Positions 24,442 to 33,830 of a DNA stretch of 64,000 bases are shown here, piece by piece. A program made the translations under genes and the position numbers. The DNA is from Pararhodobacter zhoushanensis. GTDB taxonomy: Bacteria > Pseudomonadota > Alphaproteobacteria > Rhodobacterales > Rhodobacteraceae. The stretch is taken from NCBI RefSeq assembly GCF_003990445.1, contig NZ_REEZ01000008.1, positions 1-64,000 on the forward strand, given 5' to 3'. The first letter of the stretch is position 1; each line of letters begins with the position of its first letter. The notes beneath the pieces are model-generated. The model was not told the DNA's origin, did not search any database, and was given only the letters and a program-made list of their open reading frames with translations.

Positions 24442-25117
24442 CCCCAAAGCCCCGCGCATCGCGCTGATCCATGCGCTGGAGGAATCCGTTGCGCCCATTC
24501 GCGCGGCTTTTGCACAGCACTGGCCCGAGGCGAGGACAGCGGATCTGCTGGACGCTTCGCTCTCGGCCGATCTTGCGGAAGCCGGACGGCTGGACAGCGC
24601 AATGACCCAGCGGTTCCTGACGCTGGGACGCTACGCTGCCCGGGGAACCGGGACGCATGATACAAAGGCCATTCTGTTCACCTGCTCGGCCTTCGGTCCG
24701 GCGATCGAGGCGGTCAAGGATGACCAATCCCTGCCGGTCATGCGCCCGAATGAAGCGGCCTTTGCCGAAGCGCTGGCCATTGGCCCGCGCATCGCGCTGG
24801 TGGTCACCTTCGCGCCCTCGCTGCCCGCGCTGACGCAAGAGCTGCAGGACATGGCCGCAGCACGCGGTCAGTCCATCCAGATCACACCCGTGCTTGCCCA
24901 AGGTGCGCTTGACGCGCTCAAGGCAGGCGACGGGGACGGGCATGACACAGCCGTGCTCGACGCCTGCGCGAAGATCGGCCCTCAGGACGTTGTTCTTTTG
25001 GGGCAATTCAGTCTTGCGCGTGCCGCGTCCCGCCTGCGCCCGCAGCTGAACTGTCCCGTCATCACCACACCTGACAGCGCGGTTTTGGCCCTGCGCCGTC
25101 TTCTCGCTCTCTCCTGA
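24434..25117 (+). CDS. Asp/Glu racemase-fold protein with a single catalytic cysteine
   Basis: 227 aa. The fold-specific loop 'AILFTCSAFGPAIEAV' supplies one active-site cysteine (C84). The mirror-image position, which holds the second cysteine in two-base racemases (usually LGC), reads 'VVLLGQFSLAR' with Q191, so the protein cannot act as a conventional two-cysteine racemase. One-cysteine members include arylmalonate decarboxylase, and related folds serve maleate isomerase and hydantoin racemase. It overlaps the dehydrogenase gene by 8 bp and is followed 12 bp later by the aminotransferase. Reaction unknown. Confidence 0.75.
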   Translation: MSDPKAPRIALIHALEESVAPIRAAFAQHWPEARTADLLDASLSADLAEAGRLDSAMTQRFLTLGRYAARGTGTHDTKAILFTCSAFGPAIEAVKDDQSLPVMRPNEAAFAEALAIGPRIALVVTFAPSLPALTQELQDMAAARGQSIQITPVLAQGALDALKAGDGDGHDTAVLDACAKIGPQDVVLLGQFSLARAASRLRPQLNCPVITTPDSAVLALRRLLALS

Positions 25118-25129
25118 AAGGCATTCCCG

Positions 25130-26512
25130 ATGAACGAACTGTCCAACATGTCACTCACCCAGATGGATCAGGCGAGCCTGTTCCATCCCGTCACCTCGAT
25201 CCACGATATCGAGGTTAACGGCCCGCAGATCTATACCTCGGCGCAGGGCGTCGAAGTGACCCGCGACACCGGGCAGACCCTGCTCGATATGGGCGCAGGG
25301 CTGTGGTGCGTGAATATCGGCTATGGCCGCTCGGAACTGGTACAGGCCGGGGCCGAGGCGATGCAGAAGCTCAGCTTCCAGCACTTCTTTGGCGGGGCTT
25401 CGGCCGAGCCGACAATCCGGCTGGCCGACCGCCTGCTGGGCCTGTTCCGCGATACCGTGCCGGGGTCCGATATGGCGCGGGTGTTCTTTGGCAACTCGGG
25501 GTCCGATGCCAATGACACCGCGATGAAATTGGTGATCTATTACAACAACCTGCGCGGCAAACCTGCCAAGAAGAAGATCATCGCGCGGCAAGGTGCGTAT
25601 CACGGGCTAACGCTGGCGTCGGGCAGTCTGACCGGGATTGAAGGCTATCACACCGCCTTTGATCTGCCGATCAAGGGCGTGCTGCACACCAGCTGCCCGC
25701 ATCATTTTGCCTTCGCGCATCCGGGAGAAAGCGAAGCAGCGTTCACCGATCGCCTGATCGTCGAGCTCGAAGAGATGATCGCGCGGGAAGGCGCCGACAC
25801 CATCGCCGCCTTCATCGCCGAGCCGGTGATGGGCACCGGCGGCGTGCTGCTGCCGCCTGAGGGCTACTTTGCCCGCGTCCAGCAAGTGCTTGACCGGCAT
25901 GACATTCTGCTGATCGCGGATGAGGTCATCACCGGCTTCGGGCGCACCGGACAGTGGTTCGGTTGCGGCACCTATGGGCTGCGGCCGGATATTGTCTCGC
26001 TCGCCAAGGGGCTGACCAGCGCCTATTTCCCGATGTCGGCCTCAATCATCTCGAACCGCATGTGGGAGGTGTTCGCGGGCGCGTCCGTGGAACGCGGCGC
26101 GATCATGCACGGCTTTACCTATTCCGGCCACCCGGTCGGCGCGGCGGTGGCACTGGCCAATCTCGACGTGATCGAGCGTGAGGGCATGGTGGAAAACGCC
26201 GCCCGTCTGGCCCCGGTGCTGATGGAGTCGCTGCGAGAGGCGACGAAAGGCAACCCCCATGTCGGCGATGTGCGCGGTGTCGGTCTGATGGCAGGTGTCG
26301 AGTTCGCGGGCTTCCGGGCCGGCGGTACGCCGCACAAGATCGTCTCGAAACACGCGATGCAACAGGGCGTTCTGACCCGTGGCCTGCCGTATCGCCCGGT
26401 CACTTCGTTCTCGCCACCGCTCTGCGTGACCGAAGCCGAGATCGTCGAGGCTGGCAAGCGCTACGCGCGCGCGCTGGCAGCCGCGATGCCCGAGCTGGAC
26501 GCGCTGCGCTGA
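25130..26512 (+). CDS. Class III aminotransferase (PLP-dependent, omega-type)
   Basis: 460 aa. Fold-type I class III landmarks: '[19 protein letters not shown]', '[15 protein letters not shown]', the cofactor aspartate in '[15 protein letters not shown]', and the Schiff-base lysine in '[13 protein letters not shown]'. Such enzymes transfer amino groups of beta-alanine, putrescine, GABA or similar terminal amines to pyruvate or 2-oxoglutarate. Third gene of the operon from 23509. In this setting it probably deaminates the compound taken up by the neighbouring ABC importer. Confidence 0.9.
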   Translation: MNELSNMSLTQMDQASLFHPVTSIHDIEVNGPQIYTSAQGVEVTRDTGQTLLDMGAGLWCVNIGYGRSELVQAGAEAMQKLSFQHFFGGASAEPTIRLADRLLGLFRDTVPGSDMARVFFGNSGSDANDTAMKLVIYYNNLRGKPAKKKIIARQGAYHGLTLASGSLTGIEGYHTAFDLPIKGVLHTSCPHHFAFAHPGESEAAFTDRLIVELEEMIAREGADTIAAFIAEPVMGTGGVLLPPEGYFARVQQVLDRHDILLIADEVITGFGRTGQWFGCGTYGLRPDIVSLAKGLTSAYFPMSASIISNRMWEVFAGASVERGAIMHGFTYSGHPVGAAVALANLDVIEREGMVENAARLAPVLMESLREATKGNPHVGDVRGVGLMAGVEFAGFRAGGTPHKIVSKHAMQQGVLTRGLPYRPVTSFSPPLCVTEAEIVEAGKRYARALAAAMPELDALR

Positions 26513-26558
26513 CGCGCGGCTGGACGGAATCGTAAACGCCGCTAAGGCAACCGATATT

Positions 26559-26588
26559 TCAGCGGCGCGCTGCGCTGTGCGCCGCTGA
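26559..26588. terminator. Hairpin between convergent genes
   Basis: A perfect 10-bp stem TCAGCGGCGC / GCGCCGCTGA with a 10-nt loop lies between the aminotransferase stop (26512) and the TetR stop (26617). No run of T follows on either strand, so it may act as a weak or factor-assisted terminator in both directions. Confidence 0.5.
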
Positions 26589-26616
26589 CGCCAAAGCCTA
26601 GGTTTGGTGCGCTGCT

Positions 26617-27207
26617 CTAGCCAATGGCTGTCGCCACCGAGCGCAGCTGGTTAACGAAGATTTCCATGGCGGCGTCGATGGTCATGTCCTTGTCGGTGGA
26701 CCATGCCCCGATTGCTGCGCTGAAACCCAACATGATGACGCGGGCGATCAAATCGGCGGTGACGGGATCAATCGTTTGGTTCCGTTCGATGATCGCAGAC
26801 GAGAGCTGACGAATCAAAGCGGTGGAGCAATCCATGAAGGCCCTGGCCAGTTCGGGGACTTTATCGGCCAGCCGAATGATGATTTCGATCGTCGATTTCT
26901 CAGGGCTGCGGCTGGACATATGGTCGACCATCAGCTGCGCTGCGTCGTCCAGCAGCGTGCCCTTGCCCGTCGCAAAATGCGCAATGGCCTCGTCGGGAAA
27001 CAGGGCCTCGGGGCCGACAGCAGCGGCCAACTTGTTGGGATAATAGTTAAAAAAGGTGCGTACGCTGATTCCGGCCTCGGTCGCGATCAGTTCGGCGGTG
27101 ACGTGCTCGTACCCGATGGATTCTGCCAGATGCAGCGTTGTCCGCTGAATCTCTTCCGCGGTCTGGTTGCGGCGACGTTCGCGCAGACTGAGCGTACATT
27201 TTTTCAT
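26617..27207 (-). CDS. TetR-family regulator of the RND efflux operon
   Basis: 196 aa. N-terminal HTH about residues 14-62 ('EEIQRTTLHLAESIGYEHV', 'SVRTFFNYYPNKLAA'), then a helical ligand domain. The gene is divergent from the membrane fusion protein gene with 102 bp between starts, the usual arrangement of AcrR/MexR-like local repressors. It probably represses the efflux operon and its own gene and releases on binding a pump substrate. Confidence 0.9.
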   Translation of the reverse strand: MKKCTLSLRERRRNQTAEEIQRTTLHLAESIGYEHVTAELIATEAGISVRTFFNYYPNKLAAAVGPEALFPDEAIAHFATGKGTLLDDAAQLMVDHMSSRSPEKSTIEIIIRLADKVPELARAFMDCSTALIRQLSSAIIERNQTIDPVTADLIARVIMLGFSAAIGAWSTDKDMTIDAAMEIFVNQLRSVATAIG

Positions 27208-27241
27208 CTGTCAGCCATTTGGTTATGTGAAACTCACCTTT

Positions 27242-27273
27242 TTGCATTGACTGCAAGTTATGCATGTGATGCA
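27242..27273. promoter_or_regulatory. Candidate TetR operators in the divergent efflux promoter
   Basis: Two inverted repeats sit side by side: TTGCA-N5-TGCAA (27242-27256) and TGCAT-GTG-ATGCA (27261-27273). A further ATGCA word follows at 27277. They lie between the tetR start (27207) and the efflux operon start (27310), and a TTGACT -35-like word (27247-27252) is inside the first repeat. Confidence 0.5.
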
Positions 27274-27309
27274 GGACATGCAAGCAAGACTATCTTACAG
27301 GAGTCGCGG

Positions 27310-28473
27310 ATGAAGTGCGGGAATAGGTCAAGATCTGCCACGATGGTGGCAGCGGTGTTCATGGTCGTGGCCGGACCCGTTCTGGCGCAGACGCCGCCGC
27401 CGCAGAACGTCGGCGTGATCGAATTGCAGCCGCAGCCCGTGGCGCGGGTTCTGGACGTGCCCGGTCGGGCTGTCGCGTCGGAAGAAGTCGCGATTCGCCC
27501 GCGGGTTGGCGGGATCATCAGCGAGATCCTGTATCGACCGGGCACGCCGATTGACGCTGGTACGCCCATGTTCCGCATTGATCCGCTGGTGCAACAGGCG
27601 GCGGTGACGCAGGCCCAGTCCGATGTCGTGTCGGCCGAGGCCGTCGTGCGTCAGGCGCGTACCTCCTTTGAGCGCGCCGAAAGACTGGTCGGTTCGGGCG
27701 CAACGCAGGCCGAAGTCGACAACCTGCGCGCCACGCTGGATCAGGCCGAGGCCGCGCTGGCCGGGGCGCAATCGCGCTTTCAGATGTCCGAGCTGGAGCT
27801 GAGCTGGACCACCGTTTCCAGCCCGATCTCCGGCATCGCCAGTCTGGCCAGCGTCACGGTTGGTGATCTGGTCGCGGCCAATCAGCAAGCCGCGCTGGCG
27901 ACGGTGACGCGGCTTGACCCGATCGAGGTCGATCTGCTGGAACCGGCGGTCCGGTTGCAGCGCGTCCTTGAAGAATCGCGCACCGGGCAGCTTCGTCAGG
28001 CAGACGAGCTGACCGCAACCCTGACGCTGGAAAGCGGGCGGCAATACGAGGCGCGCGGCGAACTGGTCGCGCCCGGCACCAGCGTGTCGATGTCCACCGG
28101 CGCCATCGAGATGCGCTTTCGCTTTGAAAACCCCGAAGGGCTGATCATTCCGGGCATGTTCCTGCGCGGACGCATCGTCTTTGGCGAAAGTGACGTGTTT
28201 CTGGTGCCGCAAACCGCCGCGCGGCGGGATCAGACGGGTGCGATCACCGTCATGGTGGTCGAAGACGGCCATGTTGTGCAACGCGCCCTGACCGCGACCG
28301 GCTCGCAGGACCATCACTGGATCGTGCCTGAGGGGCTGGAGCCCGGCACGCTGCTTATCGTCGACGCCCTGTCCCGGATTGCACCGGGGATGGAGGTCGT
28401 CCCGGTTCCCGCCACGGTTGGCGAGGATGGTGTTGTCCGGCCAACACCCCAAGAAGCGCCGAGCGGGAACTAA
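27310..28473 (+). CDS. RND efflux membrane fusion protein (periplasmic adaptor)
   Basis: 387 aa from the ATG at 27310 (MKCGNRSRS); the frame runs on upstream through the promoter. A signal peptide ends at 'VVAGPVLAQ'. The HlyD/AcrA order is visible: lipoyl half 'EVAIRPRVGGIISEILYRPG', a coiled-coil hairpin (about residues 95-160), second lipoyl half 'VSSPISGIASLASVTVGD', beta-barrel with 'FENPEGLIIPGMFLRGRI'. It bridges the RND pump and the outer membrane channel. First gene of the operon; the pump gene starts 5 bp after its stop. Confidence 0.92.
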   Translation: MKCGNRSRSATMVAAVFMVVAGPVLAQTPPPQNVGVIELQPQPVARVLDVPGRAVASEEVAIRPRVGGIISEILYRPGTPIDAGTPMFRIDPLVQQAAVTQAQSDVVSAEAVVRQARTSFERAERLVGSGATQAEVDNLRATLDQAEAALAGAQSRFQMSELELSWTTVSSPISGIASLASVTVGDLVAANQQAALATVTRLDPIEVDLLEPAVRLQRVLEESRTGQLRQADELTATLTLESGRQYEARGELVAPGTSVSMSTGAIEMRFRFENPEGLIIPGMFLRGRIVFGESDVFLVPQTAARRDQTGAITVMVVEDGHVVQRALTATGSQDHHWIVPEGLEPGTLLIVDALSRIAPGMEVVPVPATVGEDGVVRPTPQEAPSGN

Positions 28474-28478
28474 CAGTC

Positions 28479-31400
28479 ATGGCACAGTTTTTCATTCATC
28501 GCCCGGTGTTTGCCTGGGTTCTGGCGCTTGTCACCATGCTGGCAGGCGGCCTTGGCCTGTCCACGCTGCCCACCGCGCAATATCCTGAGATCGCCCCCAC
28601 CACCGTTCGGATCTCGGGCAGTTATCCGGGGGCTTCGGCGGAGATCGTCGAAGCCTCGGTCACCACGGTGATCGAGGATGGCATGACCGGCCTCGATGGT
28701 CTGCAATACATGACTGCCAGTTCGGCCCCGAGCCGTGCCTCGGTGACGCTGACCTTCGACGATTCAGTCAATCCCGACATCGCGCAGGTTCAGGTTCAGA
28801 ACCAGTTGCAACTGGTCAGCCAGCAGCTCCCCGATGTGGTGCAGCAGAACGGCGTCTCAGTCTCGCGCTCGACCTCATCCATTCTTATGGTCGTGTCGCT
28901 CACCTCGCCGGACGGGCGCTACACCGCGCATGAGCTGAGCGATTTTTCCGCCCGTCTGGTCGAGGATCGCATCCTGCGCACCGATGGCGTCGGCTCGATC
29001 CAGAGCTTTGCGGCGAATTATGCGATGCGGATCTGGCTGGACCCGATGCGCATGGCGCAGTTTCAGGTCACGCCCTCTGACGTGACCGCCGCCGTAGCTG
29101 AACAGAACACCAACGTCGTCGTTGGCACGCTGGGCGCTGCGCCTGCAACCTATGGCCAGCAGATCACCATCCCGGTTTCGGCGCAGTCGCAGTTGTCGAC
29201 GGTTGAAGAGTTCGAGCGGATTTTGCTGCGCGTGGCCACCGATGGCTCGGCGGTGTTTCTGGGAGATGTGGCCCGCATCGAGATCGGGCAGGAAAGCTAC
29301 GAGTTCGAATCCCGCTATAACGGCTATCCGTCCACCGGCTTTGCCGTCAATCTGGCGACAGGCGCCAACGCGGTCGCCGTCGCCGAGGCCGTACGCGGCA
29401 CGATGGCCCAACTGGAAGCGGCGCTGCCCGACGGGGTTGAGGTGGTCTATCCCTTTGACACCTCACCCTTTGTCGCCGAGTCGATCCATCAGGTCTATGT
29501 GACGCTCGGCGAAGCCGTGGTGCTGGTGTTCATCGTCATCCTGATCTTTCTTCAAAGCTGGCGGGCAACGATCATTCCGGTGTTGGCGATCCCTGTGGTT
29601 CTGCTGGGCACCTTCGGCGTGCTGGCGGTCGCGGGTTATTCGATCAACACCCTGACGATGTTTGCAATGGTGCTGGCGATCGGCTTGCTGGTCGATGACG
29701 CCATCGTCGTGGTCGAAAACGTCGAACGCGTGATGCACGAGGATAACCTCGGTCCGGTCGAAGCCACCGAGAAGAGCATGCGCGAGATTTCCTCGGCGCT
29801 GGTCGGCATCGTGCTGGTTCTGTCGGCGGTCTTTGTGCCCATGGCGTTCATGGGTGGCTCTACCGGGGTGATCTACCGGCAGTTCTCGGTCACGATCATC
29901 ACCGCGATGGTGCTGTCGCTGGGCGTCGCGCTGATCCTGACGCCCGCGATGTGCGCCAGTCTGCTGCGCCCCTCGCATCGCAAGATTGCGCCGGCGCGCT
30001 GGTTCAACAGAGGGATGGACAAGCTGACCAACGGCTTCGGCGGGTCGGTTGGCTGGCTGGTGCGCAGGCCCTTGCGGATCGTGCTGATGCTGGGTGCGGT
30101 ATGCTATGGGGTCTTTATCCTGTTTCAGGATCTGCCGGGCTCTTTCCTGCCGCCTGAGGATCAGGGCGTGCTCATGGTGATGATCGAAACCCCGACGGGC
30201 TCGACCATCCAGCAGACGCGTACGCTGGTCGAGCAGGTCGAAAGCTACATGCTGGAAAACGAAAGCGAGAGCGTCGAGGCGGTGTTCTCGGTGATCGGCT
30301 TTGGCTTCTCGGGCATGGGTCAGAGCTATGCGATGACCTTCGTTCGCCTGCGCGACTATGCGGATCGCGAAGGCATCTCGTTGAACGATCTGACCCAGCG
30401 CGCCAATGGTTACTTCTACATGACCAACCGTGCTGGCACGGTTTACGTGCTGCAACCGCCGGCGATTCCGTCGCTGGGTGTGTCGTCGGGCTTCAACATG
30501 TATCTGGTCGACCAGAGCGGGCAGGGCCAGGAGGCGCTGAGCGCCGCTGTCGGCCAACTGATGGCGCAAGCGCAGACCGATGGTCGTGTGACCGGTGTGC
30601 GCGGCTCGTCCGCGCCGCCGCAAACCGCGCTGCGGCTGGACATCGACCAGCAGCGCGCGGCGGCCTATGGCCTGTCCCTGCGCGAGATCAACGCGATGCT
30701 GGCGGTGATCTTCTCAGGTGCCAACGTCAACGATTTCGCGTTGGGCAACGACCTGCGCCCGGTGATCGTGCAAGGCGACCCCGAGGCCCGCTCGCAACCC
30801 GACGACATCAGTCGCTGGTTCGCCCGCAACAGCAGCGGTGAGATGGTCTCGTTTGGCGCGTTCTCTTCGCCGTCGTGGCAGCAGCAGGCGCAAAGCCTGT
30901 CGCGCTTTGACGGCACCCGCGCGCTGGAACTCAGCGGTTCGGCGACGCCGGGCCTGTCTTCGGGCGATGCGATGCTGGCGATGGAAGAGATGGTTGCCGG
31001 GCTTGAAGGGAACTTCGGCGTCGCCTGGACCGGTCTGTCGTTCCAGGAACGGCTGTCGGGTAATCAGGCCCCGATCCTGTTCGCCCTGTCGGCACTGGTG
31101 GTGTTCCTGTCCCTGGCCGCGCTCTATGAAAGCTGGTCGGTGCCCATCGCGGTGCTGATGACGGTGCCCATCGGTATTCTGGGTGCCATCGCGGCGGCGA
31201 TGTATTTCGGGCAGTCGAATGACGTTTACCTCAAGGTGGGCTTGCTCACGACAATTGGCCTTGCGTCTCGAAACGCGATCCTGATCGTCGAATTTGCGCA
31301 GGCACAGCTGCATCAGGGGGCCAGCCTGTGGGATGCCGCTGTCACCGCCGCGCGTCTGCGTCTGCGTCCGATCCTGATGACCACCTTCGCCTTCGCGCTC

Positions 31401-31580
31401 GGCGTTCTGCCGCTGGCGCTGGCCACCGGCGCAGGGGCGGGGGCACAGAACTCGATCGGCATCGGGGTTCTGGGCGGTATCGCCACGTCGGCGCTGTTCG
31501 GTATCTTCGTGATCCCGGTGTTTTACGTGGCTGTGGTCGGCTTGGCCCGCAAGGTCAGCCGGAAAGGAAGCAACGCATGA
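28479..31580 (+). CDS. RND multidrug efflux pump, inner membrane (HAE1/AcrB type)
   Basis: 1033 aa, standard for AcrB/MexF proteins. It begins 'FFIHRPVFAWVLALVTM' as HAE1 pumps do. The two proton-relay aspartates are in transmembrane helix 4, 'GLLVDDAIVVVENVERVM'. Large periplasmic porter loops lie between helices 1-2 and 7-8, and the internal duplication is clear. It exports hydrophobic compounds from the periplasm or membrane using proton flux. Its stop overlaps the start of the outer membrane protein gene (ATGA at 31577-31580). Confidence 0.95.
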   Translation: MAQFFIHRPVFAWVLALVTMLAGGLGLSTLPTAQYPEIAPTTVRISGSYPGASAEIVEASVTTVIEDGMTGLDGLQYMTASSAPSRASVTLTFDDSVNPDIAQVQVQNQLQLVSQQLPDVVQQNGVSVSRSTSSILMVVSLTSPDGRYTAHELSDFSARLVEDRILRTDGVGSIQSFAANYAMRIWLDPMRMAQFQVTPSDVTAAVAEQNTNVVVGTLGAAPATYGQQITIPVSAQSQLSTVEEFERILLRVATDGSAVFLGDVARIEIGQESYEFESRYNGYPSTGFAVNLATGANAVAVAEAVRGTMAQLEAALPDGVEVVYPFDTSPFVAESIHQVYVTLGEAVVLVFIVILIFLQSWRATIIPVLAIPVVLLGTFGVLAVAGYSINTLTMFAMVLAIGLLVDDAIVVVENVERVMHEDNLGPVEATEKSMREISSALVGIVLVLSAVFVPMAFMGGSTGVIYRQFSVTIITAMVLSLGVALILTPAMCASLLRPSHRKIAPARWFNRGMDKLTNGFGGSVGWLVRRPLRIVLMLGAVCYGVFILFQDLPGSFLPPEDQGVLMVMIETPTGSTIQQTRTLVEQVESYMLENESESVEAVFSVIGFGFSGMGQSYAMTFVRLRDYADREGISLNDLTQRANGYFYMTNRAGTVYVLQPPAIPSLGVSSGFNMYLVDQSGQGQEALSAAVGQLMAQAQTDGRVTGVRGSSAPPQTALRLDIDQQRAAAYGLSLREINAMLAVIFSGANVNDFALGNDLRPVIVQGDPEARSQPDDISRWFARNSSGEMVSFGAFSSPSWQQQAQSLSRFDGTRALELSGSATPGLSSGDAMLAMEEMVAGLEGNFGVAWTGLSFQERLSGNQAPILFALSALVVFLSLAALYESWSVPIAVLMTVPIGILGAIAAAMYFGQSNDVYLKVGLLTTIGLASRNAILIVEFAQAQLHQGASLWDAAVTAARLRLRPILMTTFAFALGVLPLALATGAGAGAQNSIGIGVLGGIATSALFGIFVIPVFYVAVVGLARKVSRKGSNA

Positions 31581-32950
31581 TCCGCCTTTATCATCGCAGC
31601 ACCCGCGCGCTGGGTCTGGTGTCGCTGCTGGCGCTGAGCGCATGCGCCGCTGTCGGGCCGGACCCGTTCACAGCGCCGCAGATCGACTTGCCGACCAGCT
31701 TTGACGGTCAGGCGGGTGTGGCGACACGGGCCGCAGTGGCCCCGGCGTTCTGGGCAGAGTACCGCGATCCGATGCTGTCGGCGCTGCTGTCGCGCGGGTT
31801 GGGGCAAAGCCTGTCGATCCTCGCGGCGAATGAGCGCATCCGTGCGGCTGAGGCCGGGGTTCGTAGCACGGCACCGTTGAGCGGACAGCTGGGCGGCGAG
31901 ACGACGGTGGCGCGCGAACGGGTCGGGGCCGAGGGTACGCCCTCGGCGGCGGCCAACCGTTCGTCGCTGAACGCCGGGTTCGTGCTGGACATCTTTGGCG
32001 GCGCGCTGCGGGCCCGACAGGGGGCCGAAGCCGATCTGCACGCCGCCGAAGCCCGCGCCGAAGTGACACGGCAGGCCTATGTCGCCGAGGTGATCGCAGC
32101 CTATAGCAGCGCACGGGTAGCACAGGAATCGCTGGCTTTGACCCGCGCTACCGTCGCTTCCCGCGAGCGCACGGTCGATATCACCCGCTCGCGCATCAAC
32201 GCAGGCACGGCGACCCAGTTCGAGCTGGCGCAGGTGCAGGCATTGCTGGAGCTGACGCGCTCTGAGCTGCCGACGTTGGCGGCGCGGTTTGATGCGCAGG
32301 TCTATCAGCTGTCGGTTCTGCTGAACGAACCCGCCGACGGCTTGATGCGCCAAATGCAGCGCGGCGCGCCGCAGTTGCGGACGCCGGCCACCCCCGGCAC
32401 TGGCGTTCCGGCGGATCTGCTGCGCGCCCGCCCCGATATCCGCGCCGCCGAGCAAGACCTGACCGCCGCCGTGGCGCGGGTGGGTGTGGCGACGGCGGAT
32501 CTGTTGCCCTCGGTCAGTCTGGTCGGGCGGATCAGCGATGTTGGGGCCAGCAATGCCTGGGGCTTTGGCCCGCAGGTGTCACTGCCAATCTTCAATCAGG
32601 GCGGCTTGCGCGCCGCCCGTGATCGCCGGATTTCCGAGGCACGTCAGGCCGAGATCGCCTGGCGGGCGTCGGTCACGGCAGCGGTTGGCGGGGTACAGAC
32701 CGCGCAATCCAACTTGCGGCGCTATCGCCAGCAGGTCGCGACACTGAACGCCGCGCTGTCGGCGTATGACCGGGCGTATGATCTGGCGATGCAAAACTAC
32801 GAAGGCGGGGCGTTGCCCTTGCCTGACCTGCTCGAGGTCGACCGCGCACGGGCAAGCACCCGTCTAACGCTTGCCAACGCCCGCCACGCCAGCGCGCTGG
32901 AATGGGCCGCGCTACAGATCGCTATCGGCGCAGGCGCGCAGCAACCCTGA
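31577..32950 (+). CDS. Outer membrane efflux lipoprotein (NodT/OprM type)
   Basis: 457 aa. A lipoprotein signal peptide with lipobox 'LSAC' ends at about residue 18. Two outer membrane efflux (TolC-fold) repeats follow, with 'GGALRARQGAEADLHAAEA' and 'LPIFNQGGLRAARDRRI' marking equivalent positions. It provides the channel of the tripartite pump. Translationally coupled to the RND gene and closed by a strong terminator at 33000. Confidence 0.92.
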   Translation: MIRLYHRSTRALGLVSLLALSACAAVGPDPFTAPQIDLPTSFDGQAGVATRAAVAPAFWAEYRDPMLSALLSRGLGQSLSILAANERIRAAEAGVRSTAPLSGQLGGETTVARERVGAEGTPSAAANRSSLNAGFVLDIFGGALRARQGAEADLHAAEARAEVTRQAYVAEVIAAYSSARVAQESLALTRATVASRERTVDITRSRINAGTATQFELAQVQALLELTRSELPTLAARFDAQVYQLSVLLNEPADGLMRQMQRGAPQLRTPATPGTGVPADLLRARPDIRAAEQDLTAAVARVGVATADLLPSVSLVGRISDVGASNAWGFGPQVSLPIFNQGGLRAARDRRISEARQAEIAWRASVTAAVGGVQTAQSNLRRYRQQVATLNAALSAYDRAYDLAMQNYEGGALPLPDLLEVDRARASTRLTLANARHASALEWAALQIAIGAGAQQP

Positions 32951-32999
32951 GCGCCGGTTCGGCCTAGCGTAGAATCTGATAAGCGATGTTATGTACTAG

Positions 33000-33039
33000 T
33001 TTCGGCCGCGCATTCCCGTTAGAGCGCGGCCGAAATTTT
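33000..33039 (+). terminator. Rho-independent terminator of the efflux operon
   Basis: A perfect 12-bp stem TTTCGGCCGCGC / GCGCGGCCGAAA (33000-33011 with 33024-33035) is followed by TTTT. It is 50 bp after the outer membrane protein stop. On the opposite strand no T run follows, so it probably serves the plus strand only. Confidence 0.85.
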
Positions 33040-33079
33040 GCTGGTGCGGGCGTGGCGCGGCCACACCCTTCAGCGCCCG

Positions 33080-33829
33080 TTACAGGTCGTTGCGCTGTGG
33101 CAGGATCACCAGATCCCGGATCGTCACGCTGCGCGGACGGGTCAGCATGAACAAGACCGCTTCGGCCACTTCGCGCGGTTCCAGCAACCCGCCGGATGCC
33201 AGCTCGGCTTCCAGCTTGTCGCGCGGCCAGTCGTCCAGCAGCGCCGTGACCACCGGGCCGGGCAGCACGGCACCGACGCGCAGACCCGCGCTTGCCACCT
33301 GACGACGCAGGGTATGCACGAAAGCCTGCACGGCGTGTTTTGACGCGGTATAGATCGGCTCTCCCACGACCGGCACAACACCGGCGATCGAGCTGGTCAC
33401 CAGAATGTCGCCCGTCTTGCGCTCGATCATATGGGGCAACACCGCATGCACACAGCGAAACACCGCGTTGATGTTCAGGGTCAGCATCCGGTCCCACGCG
33501 TCTGGGTCGCCGTCGATCACCGGGCCCCCGACATAGGCCCCGGCATTGGCGTGCAGAATGTCCAGATGGCCGGTCTGGGCAAGGATGGCGGGCATCATTC
33601 CGGCAACGGCGGCGCTGTCGGACAGGTCCACCACCAGCGGAATCGCCTGATCGCCCAACTCGGCACAGCAGGCGTGCAGGGCGTCCCGCGCGCGGTCGAT
33701 CAGCACCACCCGCGCGCCGGCCTCGACCATCGCGCGCGCGCATTCCAGTCCGATCCCCGATGCCGCGCCGGTCACCGCCGCTACCTTGTCCGAAAGCCCC
33801 TGCATCGCCGCGTTCTCCTTGTGACTCAT
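33080..33829 (-). CDS. SDR-family oxidoreductase, probable polyol/sugar dehydrogenase
   Basis: 249 aa from the ATG at 33829, with GGAGG 6 nt upstream and TGACATG coupling to the ATPase stop; an ATG at 33805 with AAGGAG is an equally possible start. Cofactor site '[18 protein letters not shown]', '[10 protein letters not shown]', catalytic YxxxK '[13 protein letters not shown]'. It is the last gene of the LacI-headed uptake operon. With an FGGY kinase in the same operon, oxidation of a polyol to a ketose that is then phosphorylated is the simplest reading. Confidence 0.85.
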   Translation of the reverse strand: MSHKENAAMQGLSDKVAAVTGAASGIGLECARAMVEAGARVVLIDRARDALHACCAELGDQAIPLVVDLSDSAAVAGMMPAILAQTGHLDILHANAGAYVGGPVIDGDPDAWDRMLTLNINAVFRCVHAVLPHMIERKTGDILVTSSIAGVVPVVGEPIYTASKHAVQAFVHTLRRQVASAGLRVGAVLPGPVVTALLDDWPRDKLEAELASGGLLEPREVAEAVLFMLTRPRSVTIRDLVILPQRNDL

Positions 33830-33830
33830 G

